Assembly (NCBI RefSeq): GCF_042658365.1 | Contig: NZ_JBHSQC010000008.1 | DNA length: 64,000 bases | Direction: 5' to 3' (one strand) | Origin: Carnobacterium_A antarcticum | Lineage (GTDB): Bacteria; Bacillota; Bacilli; Lactobacillales; Carnobacteriaceae | Notes under the pieces: generated by a model | Told to the model about the DNA's origin: nothing | What the model saw: the letters and a program-made list of their open reading frames with translations, nothing else | The model's database searches: none | Position numbers and translations under genes: made by a program | Shown here: positions 24,901 to 33,681 of the stretch, in pieces | Position numbering within the stretch: position 1 is the first letter of the stretch | Layout: each line of letters opens with the position of its first letter

Positions 24901-25577
24901 ATAAGAGCTTGTTCTTGAGCTGTAAACCGAAAAAAGCTTTCAATATAAACCGTGGTTTCAGATAGATCCAATTCTTCCAGTTTTTGGGTCAATGCGGTCA
25001 AGATATCTTCAGTTTCAATGTATTTTCCGACTAGAGCAGCATCGAAGGCTTGATAAAGTAGTGAGATATCCTGTAGTTTTAAACGAAAATCCGACTCTTT
25101 GGGTGTTGAACCTAAATTCATCAATAAATGAGCTAAGTCATCTTGTGTAATACGACCAGTCCTCAGCTCCATAAAGAGAGCTGTCATTTGCTGAACAAAT
25201 CCTGTTTTACGGACTTCCCCTCGGTATATGGTCAACTCTTCCTCGTATTGGATCAACAATTTCCTCACTAACATCGATAACCCTGAAGCGGTCAATTGAG
25301 GTTTAACAAATGTATCGGTATCTTGCAGCCAAAACCAAGCCAATCGACTAAAACTAAAAACTTGTAAATGCATCATACCCATTAGGGGCTTTTTATCAAA
25401 AGGCGGCATTTTCCCTAAATTTTCTAAGACCGTCATTTCAGCTTCAAATTTAATATGATCGGGTACCAAATAGAATATATTGGCGTGTTTATTTGTGGCC
25501 AATGTTTCAGCAATCTCATCTAACATGATACCCCGTTTATCACGATTGGCGCGACCTAATATAAATTGTAATCCCAT
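21960..25577 (-). CDS. rexB: ATP-dependent nuclease subunit B, RexB type
   Basis: The partner of RexA, 1205 residues. The C-terminal nuclease motif is present (RGKIDRVD and LSVVDYKSS, about residue 980-1000). Two features set it apart from Bacillus AddB. The N-terminal GRSGSGKT nucleotide site reads GRANRDKRG, so no ATP binding is expected there. The cysteines that hold the AddB iron-sulfur cluster are absent: I find only two cysteines, both far from the C-terminus. Both are known traits of RexB of lactic acid bacteria. The C-terminal tail is a run of glutamates. It starts with GAGGTG upstream. Confidence 0.94.
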   Translation of the reverse strand: MGLQFILGRANRDKRGIMLDEIAETLATNKHANIFYLVPDHIKFEAEMTVLENLGKMPPFDKKPLMGMMHLQVFSFSRLAWFWLQDTDTFVKPQLTASGLSMLVRKLLIQYEEELTIYRGEVRKTGFVQQMTALFMELRTGRITQDDLAHLLMNLGSTPKESDFRLKLQDISLLYQAFDAALVGKYIETEDILTALTQKLEELDLSETTVYIESFFRFTAQEQALILALMKKAKQVTVALTLDKGYPTEKPELHELFQAAGETYYHLYQAARSENIPVAPDRIIRQLNASYCEELNQLEDFWVETSKLSPVDHNRSKEQISMEDCIEVWAGENKQAEVEHVAKEIRKMVKSGDYRYQDILVLTRNIEDYLTILEPIFSENGIVTFIDSADLMNQHPLVEFLDTLLSIKRRNWRYADIMRFLRTELLVPQTHNDLPAERSARVAVLQQQVNAFREEIDVTENVVLAYGYEGHQWTMKKPWHYTRFNYEDGDFQSDSDQRIEQIANTVRTFLKDTLLPFYQRLEGAETSGEAAKILYIFLEKIGVDKQLSFWRDQAVEQNDLETAKKHEQTWQTFLQLLDEYVEVLGDDPFDLESFQTILASGFENASYSIVPPSIDQVTYSGLESTRIGTAKVTFLLGMTDVHLPAKNENKTILTEEDRSVFADFLDPTKYLKPNVESMMASEPFIAYEAFLNSSEKLIMTYPTSNDSKESPKLSPYVDRIVKGFDIPIQAKVGEASSLSSPANAELLDFIGTQRSTLSQLLLVLRKEQDQKGQLSPFWMGLYQYFKRTKAIAPTFNHLLVSLVKKNIPHPLKADIATALYGKDLYLSVSRLETFYADHYAHFLQYGLRLRERDVFGLSPAGTGEFFHDALDQLFKSLLSRDLRFHKLDQETVNAITNEVLESLYGKSKFAILSASNRMKFIRDQLGQTVRRMAWALGNQSRRTNMRNVQTEVLFGQLANQKGIEGLSFPLNNGGKLYIRGKIDRVDTVEIDHQHYLSVVDYKSSAHAFNYQDAYYGLAMQMITYLDTAIANAPRLIGHEAKPAGAFYLHVKNPFIKGDKLVDEQAYTNELLKQFKLDGLLLEEEDLLLALDPTIEPSTASFIYPFNQLKNETLKSRKFVTLDEMAALRKHNQKLILDAGNKIMDGVTTLNPFYEKRQFISSVNGELRAVSQFDAMLPENNYRRMEKLSREEILEKMQHEEEEEEE

Positions 25578-25630
25578 TGGTGATTCACCTCTTCTTTAAC
25601 TATTCTATGCTCTTATTTTAACACAAGAAA

Positions 25631-25650
25631 AAAGAAAGGACGCTTTCTTT
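25631..25650 (-). terminator. Possible terminator hairpin upstream of rexB
   Basis: AAAGAAAG-loop-CTTTCTTT followed on the minus strand by TTTTCTT. It would stop read-through from the DUF1294 side into rexB. Confidence 0.45.
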
Positions 25651-25702
25651 TAAATTATCTGTCTCTTAGTCTCGATCTCATTAATTTAAAGACAGAATAA
25701 AA

Positions 25703-25731
25703 AATAAAACGAACACATTTTATGTGTCCGT
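25703..25731 (-). terminator. Terminator of the pepT-DUF1294 unit
   Basis: Arms at 25709-25717 and 25723-25731, fully paired only in the minus-strand RNA (one G-U pair), followed by a T-rich tail. Confidence 0.75.
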
Positions 25732-25750
25732 TTCATTCTTAAGATAACGT

Positions 25751-26029
25751 TCAGAAAAAATAAATCAAAACGAAAATCATCAAAAAACAGCCCAAACTAT
25801 AAATTATTTTAAATTTAGGTTCTCGGGTTTTGTGTCTGAAGAGCTGCATCCCTAACAAACCGCCTAGTCCTCCGCCAAATAGTCCTAGCAGTAACAAGCG
25901 TTTCTCAGGAATCCGCCATTGGTGTTTTTGGGCTTTTCTTTTATCCCACCCCATTAAAAGAAACAGCCAACTATTTAGGATAACAGCATAACCGATCCCA
26001 TAAAAAGGGTCAAGCATGGTTTGCAGCAT
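25751..26029 (-). CDS. DUF1294 family membrane protein
   Basis: A 92-residue membrane protein with two or three hydrophobic segments. The family-typical core is present: MGWDKRKAQKHQWRIPEKRL, then a glycine-rich turn (FGGGLGGLLGM) and RHKTREPKFK. The function of DUF1294 proteins is unknown. It overlaps the end of pepT by 20 bases and shares its terminator. Confidence 0.85.
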   Translation of the reverse strand: MLQTMLDPFYGIGYAVILNSWLFLLMGWDKRKAQKHQWRIPEKRLLLLGLFGGGLGGLLGMQLFRHKTREPKFKIIYSLGCFLMIFVLIYFF

Positions 26030-27245
26030 TTAAATGTGCGATTTCTACAATGACGTCTGTTGCTTTCTGCATACTTTCCACTGCTACAAATTCATAGCGG
26101 CCATGGAAATTTTCACCGCCTGCAAAAATGTTCGGTGTTGGCAATCCCATGAAAGATATTTTTGATCCGTCTGTTCCGCCACGAATGGCTTCAATGATCG
26201 GTTCAATACCTAGATTTTTCATTGCTTGTTCAGCAAGGTCTACTACAGTCATATCTTTTTCGATAATTTCACCCATATTGTAATAAGAATCATTCAAGTC
26301 AACAGTAACTCGCTCAGCATTGTAAGCTTTATTTAGTTTTTCAGCAACACTTAAAATGACTGCTTTACGTTCTTCAAATTTAGTACGGTCATGATCACGG
26401 ATGATGTATTCCATACGAGCTTCTTCAACTTCTCCGGTCAAGCCTAATAAATGATAAAAACCTTCTCTGCCTGCTGTCTTTTCAGGAACTTCATTTTGCG
26501 GCAGTGCTGCATCAAAAGCTAGCGCTAATTTTAATGCATTGATCATCGTATCCTTAGCTGTACCGGGGTGCACATTTTTCCCTTGGATAGTGACGATCGC
26601 TGAAGCCGCATTGAAACTTTCGTATTCTAATTCGCCTACAGGACCGCCGTCCATTGTATAAGCGAAATCGGCATTAAAACCTGCCACATCAAAACGATCA
26701 GCTCCAATTCCAATTTCTTCATCTGGGCCAAAAGCTACACGAATATCGCCGTGTTCAATTGAATCGTCTGTAAGTAAAATTTCCATAGCAGTCATGATTT
26801 CAGCAATTCCAGCTTTATCATCTGCGCCTAGTAACGTTGTTCCGTCTGTTGTGATCAATGTTTGACCGATATAGTTTTTTAAATTCGGAAAATCTTCTGG
26901 AGATAAGATTACATTTTGTTCTTTATTCAAAACAAGTGTTTCGCCGGTATAATTTTCGTGGAATTGTGGATTCACGTTTTCAGCATTAAAATCAGCGGTA
27001 TCCATATGGGCGATGAATCCTATTGTCGGTACTGTTTTAGCCGTATTGCTTGGCAACGTTGCTGTCACATATCCATTGTCCGTATTATAAGCAACTTCTT
27101 TTAAACCCAATTCTTTTAATTCAGCCATCAGTGTTTTGGCAAACTCTACTTGTGACTGGGTTGATGGAATGGTTGTACTATTTTCATTAGAACGTGTTTC
27201 TGTTTGAACATAGCGAACAAATCGCGGAATTAAATTTTTATACAT
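26010..27245 (-). CDS. pepT: Peptidase T (tripeptide aminopeptidase)
   Basis: A cytoplasmic zinc aminopeptidase of family M20 that removes the N-terminal residue of tripeptides, part of peptide use in lactic acid bacteria. The 411 residues contain the metal-binding blocks GFIAHMDTADF (about 76-86), LLGADDKAGIAEIM (about 137-150), PDEEIGIGA and the late EAIRGGTDGS. The length is that of the family. ATG follows a GGAAAG-type site. Confidence 0.95.
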   Translation of the reverse strand: MYKNLIPRFVRYVQTETRSNENSTTIPSTQSQVEFAKTLMAELKELGLKEVAYNTDNGYVTATLPSNTAKTVPTIGFIAHMDTADFNAENVNPQFHENYTGETLVLNKEQNVILSPEDFPNLKNYIGQTLITTDGTTLLGADDKAGIAEIMTAMEILLTDDSIEHGDIRVAFGPDEEIGIGADRFDVAGFNADFAYTMDGGPVGELEYESFNAASAIVTIQGKNVHPGTAKDTMINALKLALAFDAALPQNEVPEKTAGREGFYHLLGLTGEVEEARMEYIIRDHDRTKFEERKAVILSVAEKLNKAYNAERVTVDLNDSYYNMGEIIEKDMTVVDLAEQAMKNLGIEPIIEAIRGGTDGSKISFMGLPTPNIFAGGENFHGRYEFVAVESMQKATDVIVEIAHLNAANHA

Positions 27246-27320
27246 TTGACAGACTTCCTTTCCATAATAAAAATAAACGAATGGGTACGATCCGTTATCA
27301 TAAAAACACCAAAATTGTGA

Positions 27321-28445
27321 TTAAATGAATTGATAAGGATCGGTATTCAGATTAGATTGGATAATTTCTAAATCCCAATCCATTTCTTGGCTCCATTTAG
27401 TAAAGAGCTGTTGCAGCTCTGCTTTGCAAACACTCTCAATATGGTGCCCTGGGTCAATGACAGACAACCCTTCTGCTAACATGTCATGAGCAGTATGGTA
27501 GTAAACATCTCCAGTAATATATACTTGAGCTCCTTTTTTGATAGCAGCAGGATAAAATTTTCCGCCATCTCCGCCGCAAATCGCTACGCGGTGAATGAAT
27601 TGAGACGCGTCATCGGTCACATAGCGCAACCCTGTAACGCCAAAAACACTTTTTATCTTTTCAGCAAAATCTGAAACTGAAAGAGGTTCCGCTAAGTTCC
27701 CTACTCGTCCTAAACCATATTCATCAACATAGTTCTCAATTGTATAAATATCGTATGCAGGTTCTTCGTAAGGATGAGATGCAAACAAAGCCTGTTCGAT
27801 CTTTGCAGTTAGTCTTTTGGGAAAGACTACTTCGATTCGTGCTTCATGAACTTTTTCAGCTTGACCCAATTGTCCAATCGTTGGATCGGCTTGATTTACC
27901 GGTGTGAAACGTCCAGTACCTTCGACCGTATAAGAACAATCTTGGTAATTTGGTCCTATTTTTCCTGCGCCTGCTTTTGTTAAAGCAGTTAGTACTTGTT
28001 CTTGATTTTCCACTGGCACAAACACAACTAAATTTTTGTAACTTTCGCGTTTGGTGACGGACATGATTTCGGTATTGTTCAAACCAATCGCTTTCGCTAA
28101 CCAGGCATTCATTCCATTTGTTGCTACATCTAAGTTCGTGTGAGCTGAATATACGGCTATGTCGTTCTTTAATAACTCAGCATACATTTTATTTTGAGGC
28201 TGATCGGTTACCAAGTTTTTAGCAGGACGAAACAGCGGCGGATGATGAGAAAAAATCAAATCCACTTGTTGTTCAATGGCTTCTTGCACGACTTCTGGGC
28301 GAACGTCTAACGTAACCATCACTTTTTTGATGGGTTTAGCTAACGTCCCAATGGCTAACCCGATTGGATCTCCCTCTTCTGCTAAGTGCTTTGGTGCAAA
28401 TGTTTCGAATTTATTGATCAAGTCATTTCCGTAAATCGTTATCAT
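27321..28445 (-). CDS. Nif3-like dinuclear metal centre protein (YqfO type)
   Basis: A 374-residue member of the Nif3/YqfO family, often annotated as GTP cyclohydrolase I type 2 homologue; the true activity is unsettled. Metal-binding histidine blocks are seen in LIFSHHPPLF (about 64-73) and near the C-terminus (GDVYYHTAHDM). The insertion between them is the PII-like domain of the longer Firmicute version. Its start overlaps the end of trmK by four bases, the same pair as yqfN-yqfO in Bacillus. Confidence 0.92.
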   Translation of the reverse strand: MITIYGNDLINKFETFAPKHLAEEGDPIGLAIGTLAKPIKKVMVTLDVRPEVVQEAIEQQVDLIFSHHPPLFRPAKNLVTDQPQNKMYAELLKNDIAVYSAHTNLDVATNGMNAWLAKAIGLNNTEIMSVTKRESYKNLVVFVPVENQEQVLTALTKAGAGKIGPNYQDCSYTVEGTGRFTPVNQADPTIGQLGQAEKVHEARIEVVFPKRLTAKIEQALFASHPYEEPAYDIYTIENYVDEYGLGRVGNLAEPLSVSDFAEKIKSVFGVTGLRYVTDDASQFIHRVAICGGDGGKFYPAAIKKGAQVYITGDVYYHTAHDMLAEGLSVIDPGHHIESVCKAELQQLFTKWSQEMDWDLEIIQSNLNTDPYQFI

Positions 28446-29149
28446 CTTAACAGCTCCTCAATGTTATCGATTCTAGCTTTAAAGCAGTTCATTTTTGCTG
28501 ATTGTTCAGTAGCTGACTTAGATAAATCAGCTAAAATTTGTGTATTTTTTGCTAATTCATTTTGCCATTTTTTAATAAAGAGCGGCGATTTTTCTTTCCT
28601 TAAGTGAAAGCCAAAGGCAATATCAGCTTCGGTCGCAACGACTGGAAGAAAGTTAGCTTTTTCAGCAACCATAATTTCATATAGTTTGCCGCTTTCTTCT
28701 AATAATGCTTCGTGCATCATTTGGTAACCATGCTTTACCAACCAGGTCCTTAACTCTGCTTCGTCTTTATTAGGCTGTAAAATCAAGCGTTCTTTGCCGG
28801 TTAACTTTTTCAGCTGTTTTCCTTCTTCTAAAATAGAGGCGATCAAGGCACCACCCATGCCGCAAATAGTAATAGCTGTCAGCTGATCGCTCTCTGGATC
28901 AATAATCGTTAAGCCGTCCCCTAAACGTACGGTGACCATTTTTTGTAAACCTAAACGCTCCACTTGTTTAGTCGCGATTTGAAACGGGCCTTCAATAATT
29001 TCACCAGCAATAGCTGATTCAATTCTACCTGCAGCAGCAAGCGCACAAGGCAAATAGGCGTGATCCGAACCAATATCGGCTAAGCGAGCTCCGGGTTGTA
29101 CATAGCTAGCAGCTTTTTCTAAACGCAACGACAATTTTTTTGTATCCAT
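28442..29149 (-). CDS. trmK: tRNA (adenine(22)-N1)-methyltransferase
   Basis: Methylates A22 of tRNA using S-adenosylmethionine. The 235 residues start with the SAM-binding domain (RLADIGSDHAYLPCALA, about residues 22-38; GDGL; CGMGG, about 96-100) and end in a helical coiled region. Length and motifs fit TrmK/YqfN. It lies in the usual Firmicute place downstream of rpoD, here with one unknown gene between. Confidence 0.93.
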   Translation of the reverse strand: MDTKKLSLRLEKAASYVQPGARLADIGSDHAYLPCALAAAGRIESAIAGEIIEGPFQIATKQVERLGLQKMVTVRLGDGLTIIDPESDQLTAITICGMGGALIASILEEGKQLKKLTGKERLILQPNKDEAELRTWLVKHGYQMMHEALLEESGKLYEIMVAEKANFLPVVATEADIAFGFHLRKEKSPLFIKKWQNELAKNTQILADLSKSATEQSAKMNCFKARIDNIEELLR

Positions 29150-29202
29150 TTAGTTGGTGTCACTTCTTTCTTTGTAATAAAAATTATTCTAAACTTCTAA
29201 GG

Positions 29203-29664
29203 TTATGAACCTTTAAAAAAGTCCTCATCCATTAAATACCCTTCAGCTGCTTCTTTTGTTTTAAAAATTCCTTCTATTTTATCATTAGGAAGGGTCACCG
29301 ACCACATGGGATTATCGTAAATCAATCGTAAGACATCGCCTCTTTGATCAAACCATAATTCTGAGTATCCTTCTTCATAACCATCAGCTGTTTTTTTCAA
29401 ATAAGCAATGGCTTTATCCACTAATTCACGAATGGTCTTCTCATCCGCATCCCGGATGGATAAATAACCTTTATCTGTTTCTTCTTTAGGCAAATAACCG
29501 GCATAAACAAAAGCATTGCCATTAGGGTGCAGAAAACGGATTACCATCGTTTTAGCTACTGCACTGTCTTCAAAATGGTAGTTGATCCGATTTAAAGAAA
29601 CCGGTGCAGCTGTTAATTCTGGATACTCTTCAAAAAGAGCTTTTTTTTCTTCAAATGATAACAT
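29203..29664 (-). CDS. Conserved-looking protein of unknown function
   Basis: I do not recognise this soluble, acidic protein of 153 residues. The frame is open from 29694, but the ATG at 29664 (MLSFEEKKALF) is better: AAGGGACGAG lies just upstream. There is no signal peptide or membrane segment. Mixed alpha-beta composition with conserved-looking aromatic blocks (FVYAGYLP, YSELWFDQRGD, NPMWSVTLP). It sits between the rpoD terminator and trmK. Confidence 0.75.
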   Translation of the reverse strand: MLSFEEKKALFEEYPELTAAPVSLNRINYHFEDSAVAKTMVIRFLHPNGNAFVYAGYLPKEETDKGYLSIRDADEKTIRELVDKAIAYLKKTADGYEEGYSELWFDQRGDVLRLIYDNPMWSVTLPNDKIEGIFKTKEAAEGYLMDEDFFKGS

Positions 29665-29744
29665 AGTATCTCGTCCCTTCGTTCGTTCAGTCATACTTTT
29701 TCATTATACCAGTTTTTTAGCGAGTATGCTGTAGTAATACCGAC

Positions 29745-29784
29745 AAAAAAAGCCAAACAAATGCGACTCCATCTGTTTGGCTTT
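29745..29784 (-). terminator. Terminator of the dnaG-rpoD unit
   Basis: AAAGCCAAACA at 29749-29759 pairs with TGTTTGGCTTT at 29774-29784; the minus-strand RNA continues with a T run. Confidence 0.88.
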
Positions 29785-29794
29785 GATGCTTGGT

Positions 29795-30910
29795 TTATTC
29801 TAAAAAGTCTTTCAATTGTTTTGAACGACTTGGATGACGCAATTTACGTAAGGCTTTGGCTTCGATTTGACGAATCCGTTCTCTCGTTACGCCAAACACT
29901 TTACCCACTTCTTCTAATGTTCTCGTACGGCCGTCATCTAACCCAAAACGCAACCGTAAGACATTTTCTTCACGATCAGTCAAAGTGTCCAATACGTCTT
30001 CTAATTGTTCTTTCAATAGTTCGTAAGCAGCATTTTCTGCAGGACTTGTTGCATCATGGTCTTCAATAAAGTCGCCCAAATGTGAATCATCTTCTTCACC
30101 AATCGGAGTTTCTAAAGAAACAGGTTCTTGAGCAATTTTTAGAATTTCACGAACTTTTTCAGTTGGCAAATCCATTTCTGCTCCAATTTCTTCAGGAGTT
30201 GGTTCTCTGCCTAAATCTTGCAGCAATTGACGTTGGATACGAATCAATTTATTGATGGTTTCCACCATGTGTACTGGAATTCGGATCGTACGCGCTTGGT
30301 CAGCGATGGCACGCGTGATTGCTTGACGAATCCACCAAGTGGCATAGGTTGAGAATTTAAATCCTTTAGTGTAATCGAATTTCTCAACAGCTTTCATTAG
30401 TCCCATGTTTCCTTCTTGAATTAAATCTAAGAATTGCATACCCCGACCAACATACCGCTTAGCGATACTAACAACTAAACGCAAGTTAGCTTCTGCCAAC
30501 CGTTGCTTCGCTTCTTGGTCACCGACTTCAATTTTTTTAGCTAACATAACTTCTTCAGCGGCAGTCAGTAAATTGACACGGCCGATTTCTTTTAAATACA
30601 TTCTGACAGGGTCATTGATTTTCACTCCTGGAGGAGCAGTCAAATCTTCTGGTTTTTCTGCTTCTTCTTTGCGTTCTTTAGCAAGCATCTGACGCACTGT
30701 TGGACCGCCGTCGTCTCCTACTACGCCAATTCCGGCATCTTCCACTTGTTGGATCAAAGCGTCCATTTTGTCAGCATCCAATGTATACGGAACAGCTAAT
30801 TGATTCGTTAATTCATCGTAATGAATGGTTCCTTTTGGTTTATATTCTTTAATTAATGCCTTTATCGCATCTTTATAAGATAATGTTAGTCCTTTTTTTT
30901 CTTCAGCCAT
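29795..30910 (-). CDS. rpoD: Primary sigma factor SigA
   Basis: The housekeeping sigma factor that directs RNA polymerase to -35/-10 promoters such as those listed here. The 371 residues carry region 1.1, region 1.2 (DPVRMYLKEIG), region 2 (AKRYVGRGMQFLDLIQEGN, FKFSTYATWWIRQAI), region 3 and region 4 (DGRTRTLEEVGKVFGVTRER, the helix-turn-helix). It follows dnaG by 43 bases, the core of the macromolecular synthesis operon. Confidence 0.98.
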   Translation of the reverse strand: MAEEKKGLTLSYKDAIKALIKEYKPKGTIHYDELTNQLAVPYTLDADKMDALIQQVEDAGIGVVGDDGGPTVRQMLAKERKEEAEKPEDLTAPPGVKINDPVRMYLKEIGRVNLLTAAEEVMLAKKIEVGDQEAKQRLAEANLRLVVSIAKRYVGRGMQFLDLIQEGNMGLMKAVEKFDYTKGFKFSTYATWWIRQAITRAIADQARTIRIPVHMVETINKLIRIQRQLLQDLGREPTPEEIGAEMDLPTEKVREILKIAQEPVSLETPIGEEDDSHLGDFIEDHDATSPAENAAYELLKEQLEDVLDTLTDREENVLRLRFGLDDGRTRTLEEVGKVFGVTRERIRQIEAKALRKLRHPSRSKQLKDFLE

Positions 30911-30953
30911 AAAAAAATGCCTCCCTTTTCAATCTCACTTTATTCTTACTTAA

Positions 30954-32819
30954 TCAACTGTTTTTTAATGAACGCGATAAGTTTACGACTTCAATCATTA
31001 ATGTCCGAAGTTGGGCTTGATCGCCTCTTCGGGATGCTTCAGTCATCGCTTCCTGCTTCTCTTTTAACTGAGATTGTAAAATAGATTTTCTAGAAATAAC
31101 ATCAATGTAATCCTCGATTTCTCGTGCCGTCATCTCTTCGCTGACCGACAATAGTTCGATTTCAACCAACTTGCTTTTTAAACTGGATTCTTTAACAAAA
31201 TCAATAAATGCTTCAATAGATGTATCACTTTGGGCATGATCTAAAAAGCTCTCATACAAAATATACAGCATTTGGTAATCGTCATGAACAAAATGAAATT
31301 CATTGGGTAAATTTTTGAGTTGTATCCAAGCTTCTTCAAAATGAAACAGGCGATTCAACAATAATTGTTCTGCACGTTCCGTTGAATCAATTTTACGCCG
31401 TTGGTTTTGAACTTGCGGAAATGTCGTTGAACGAATTTCAGGACTACTAGGTGTATTCCGTTTCGTTTCTTTAGCTCGTTCATTTCGTTGTTCGTAAAAA
31501 TATTTTTGGAATTGTTCTTTCAAAGAGTCCAGCGACACATCAAATTCAGCGGCTAATTGTTTGAAATACATTTCTCGCTCAACTGCTGAAGTAATGGTTA
31601 GCATTTCTGTTAAAATCTTCTCAATATAACCTAAACGTTCACTTTCATTGGCCAAGTTCAAAGATCGTCTAAAATACCTCATTTTAAAGCCAAACAATGT
31701 CGTACGTCCGTGCGATAACAGTTCTTTAAATGCTGCTGCGCCGTTTTCTTTAATAAAATCATCCGGATCCATTCCTTCTGAAAACGATAGGATCTCAATA
31801 TCGAAATCAGTTTGTTCAGAAAGTAAATCAGCTGCTCGTTTTGCGGCCTCAATACCAGCATTGTCACTGTCATAAGCGATCAACACATGATCGGTAACCC
31901 GATCCAGCATATGGATTTGCTCATTTGTCAGGCTTGTTCCCATTGAAGCGACTCCATTTTGAACTCCAGCTTGCCAAGCCGCAATAACGTCCATAAAACC
32001 TTCAAACAAAACGACTTCTTTTTCGCGACGAATAGCAGCTCGGGCTTTATCATAATTAAACAACACATTACGTTTATTAAATAAATAAGTTTCTGGACTG
32101 TTTAAATATTTAGGGCCGTCTTCATGATCGTCTACTTCAAAGATACGACCAGAAAAAGCTACGACTTTTCCTTGTTGATTGCGAATAGGGAAAATAATTC
32201 GATTGTAAAAGCGATCCAATAATTCGCCGTTATCTCTTTCAACAAATAATCCCGATTCTTTTAATAGAGTCGGTTGATAATCTTTTCCAATTAAGTATTG
32301 GTGCAACATAGTTCGTTCCCGCGGTGCAAAACCAATACCAAATGTTTCAATGACTTCTCGTGTCAACCCTCTATCGGTTAAGTAGGCTAAAGCTTGCTCG
32401 CCGATTTTTGTGTTGAGCAGGATATGATGAAACAGTTCTAGACTTTCTTCATGAGCTTTTAAAAGGAGCTCTTTTTTTGAATCTGTTGCTTGTGGATTTG
32501 TGTTCCGATCATTGATGAGTGATTCCTCTAACTCGATTTGGCTGATTTCAGCAGTTTTAATCACAGCTTCTGGAAAACTTAACCCATCCACTTCCATTAA
32601 AAATGTAAAAACATTTCCACCACGACCACAGCTAAAACAATGAAAAATTTGTTTTTCTTCTGTCACAGAAAACGACGGAGTTCGCTCATCATGAAAAGGA
32701 CAAAAACCAAATAGATTCTTACCTTTCTTTTTAAGTTGTACATATTGACTGACAACATCCGTAATATTTGTTGCTTGTCTAACTTTATTGATGGTTTCTT
32801 CCGGAATCATCATTGCCAA
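30954..32819 (-). CDS. dnaG: DNA primase
   Basis: Makes RNA primers for replication. The N-terminal zinc finger (CPFHDERTPSFSV, then CFSCGRGG) is followed by the TOPRIM catalytic core (EVVLFEGFMDVIAAWQAG; IAYDSDNAG) and a C-terminal helicase-binding region. The frame is open from ATG 32846, but family N-termini begin near IPEE. TTG 32819 has GAGGTG six bases upstream and is my choice (621 residues); ATG 32813 is the other option. Confidence 0.96.
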   Translation of the reverse strand: MAMMIPEETINKVRQATNITDVVSQYVQLKKKGKNLFGFCPFHDERTPSFSVTEEKQIFHCFSCGRGGNVFTFLMEVDGLSFPEAVIKTAEISQIELEESLINDRNTNPQATDSKKELLLKAHEESLELFHHILLNTKIGEQALAYLTDRGLTREVIETFGIGFAPRERTMLHQYLIGKDYQPTLLKESGLFVERDNGELLDRFYNRIIFPIRNQQGKVVAFSGRIFEVDDHEDGPKYLNSPETYLFNKRNVLFNYDKARAAIRREKEVVLFEGFMDVIAAWQAGVQNGVASMGTSLTNEQIHMLDRVTDHVLIAYDSDNAGIEAAKRAADLLSEQTDFDIEILSFSEGMDPDDFIKENGAAAFKELLSHGRTTLFGFKMRYFRRSLNLANESERLGYIEKILTEMLTITSAVEREMYFKQLAAEFDVSLDSLKEQFQKYFYEQRNERAKETKRNTPSSPEIRSTTFPQVQNQRRKIDSTERAEQLLLNRLFHFEEAWIQLKNLPNEFHFVHDDYQMLYILYESFLDHAQSDTSIEAFIDFVKESSLKSKLVEIELLSVSEEMTAREIEDYIDVISRKSILQSQLKEKQEAMTEASRRGDQAQLRTLMIEVVNLSRSLKNS

Positions 32820-32883
32820 GCCATTCACCTCTTCAGTCAAATACAAAAAACTTTCATCTCTCTATGAGCGCAAGTAGTTAAGA

Positions 32884-32908
32884 GTCGCACCCAATAAAGA
32901 AGTGCGAC
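32884..32908. repeat. Inverted repeat in the dnaG leader
   Basis: GTCGCAC at 32884-32890 and GTGCGAC at 32902-32908. There is no T run, so it is not a standard terminator. It lies in the 5' leader of dnaG; function unknown. Confidence 0.4.
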
Positions 32909-32962
32909 CCAGTTATTTGCATTTATTCATAGACAGAACTCTACATAATTCATTGTAACACA

Positions 32963-32998
32963 GAAAAAGCCCGGAAACAACTAGTTAGCTTCTGGGCT
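32963..32998 (-). terminator. Terminator between niaX and dnaG
   Basis: On the minus strand AGCCC pairs with GGGCT and GAA with TTC across a 15-base apical region, followed by TTTTTCTG. It would isolate dnaG from the niacin genes. The remaining leader to 33078 is AT-rich without a gene. Confidence 0.6.
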
Positions 32999-33078
32999 GA
33001 CAGCTTATTAAAAAAATAAAATAGGCCTTATGCGTCTTTCTATTTCATTCCGATTAAGGACTCAGTCTATCCCAATGG

Positions 33079-33654
33079 TTAATTGTTATTTCTTAACTTT
33101 GTCATTTTAGCAACAAAACTTTGACGTGTATTCAAAGCTTTCCATACAATGTGGGCCAGGCTAAAATCAACCATACTATGGATAACTGTACCCACCCCAA
33201 CCATTAAAAATACGGATCGTAAGAAACCTTGGCTGTAATCTGCTTCCGTCATAGTTCCGCCAAAATAAAAGAGTGCTACAACAAAGACTTCTGCAACAGC
33301 GTGGAGAATACCGATCATCAGTGAATACAGTTGTGTTTTGATGGGAGAATTCATTAGGCCAGGGTCTTTTTGCAGCCAGTAAGCTCCCACCCCAGCAAAT
33401 AGTACATGGGTCAAAGCTCTTAATGAGATCACTAATGGAAACCCGCTAATCAAAAACCCGACTGTCGTTCCTAAAGCAACAGAGACAGCCATCATCGGTG
33501 AAATAAATAAAGCAATAAAAATAGCTACATGGCTTCCTAACGTAAAAGAAGCCGGTTCTAAAATAATTTTAACAGGAGAAATAATGGGAATCAAAATACC
33601 GATTGCTACTAATAGAGCTGAAATTGTTAGCTTTTGTACACGTTCGTGTTGCAT
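33079..33654 (-). CDS. niaX: Niacin transporter, ECF S component (NiaX type)
   Basis: A 191-residue membrane protein with about six hydrophobic segments, of the size and style of substrate-binding S components of energy-coupling factor transporters. The niacin assignment rests on its neighbour niaR and on a NiaR operator in front. The longer frame from 33723 runs through the promoter and operator and is not a real start; ATG 33654 has AGGAGAGG upstream. ECF ATPases and the T component would be encoded elsewhere. Confidence 0.85.
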   Translation of the reverse strand: MQHERVQKLTISALLVAIGILIPIISPVKIILEPASFTLGSHVAIFIALFISPMMAVSVALGTTVGFLISGFPLVISLRALTHVLFAGVGAYWLQKDPGLMNSPIKTQLYSLMIGILHAVAEVFVVALFYFGGTMTEADYSQGFLRSVFLMVGVGTVIHSMVDFSLAHIVWKALNTRQSFVAKMTKLRNNN

Positions 33655-33681
33655 ATAAACCTCTCCTGCATCGTTATAATT

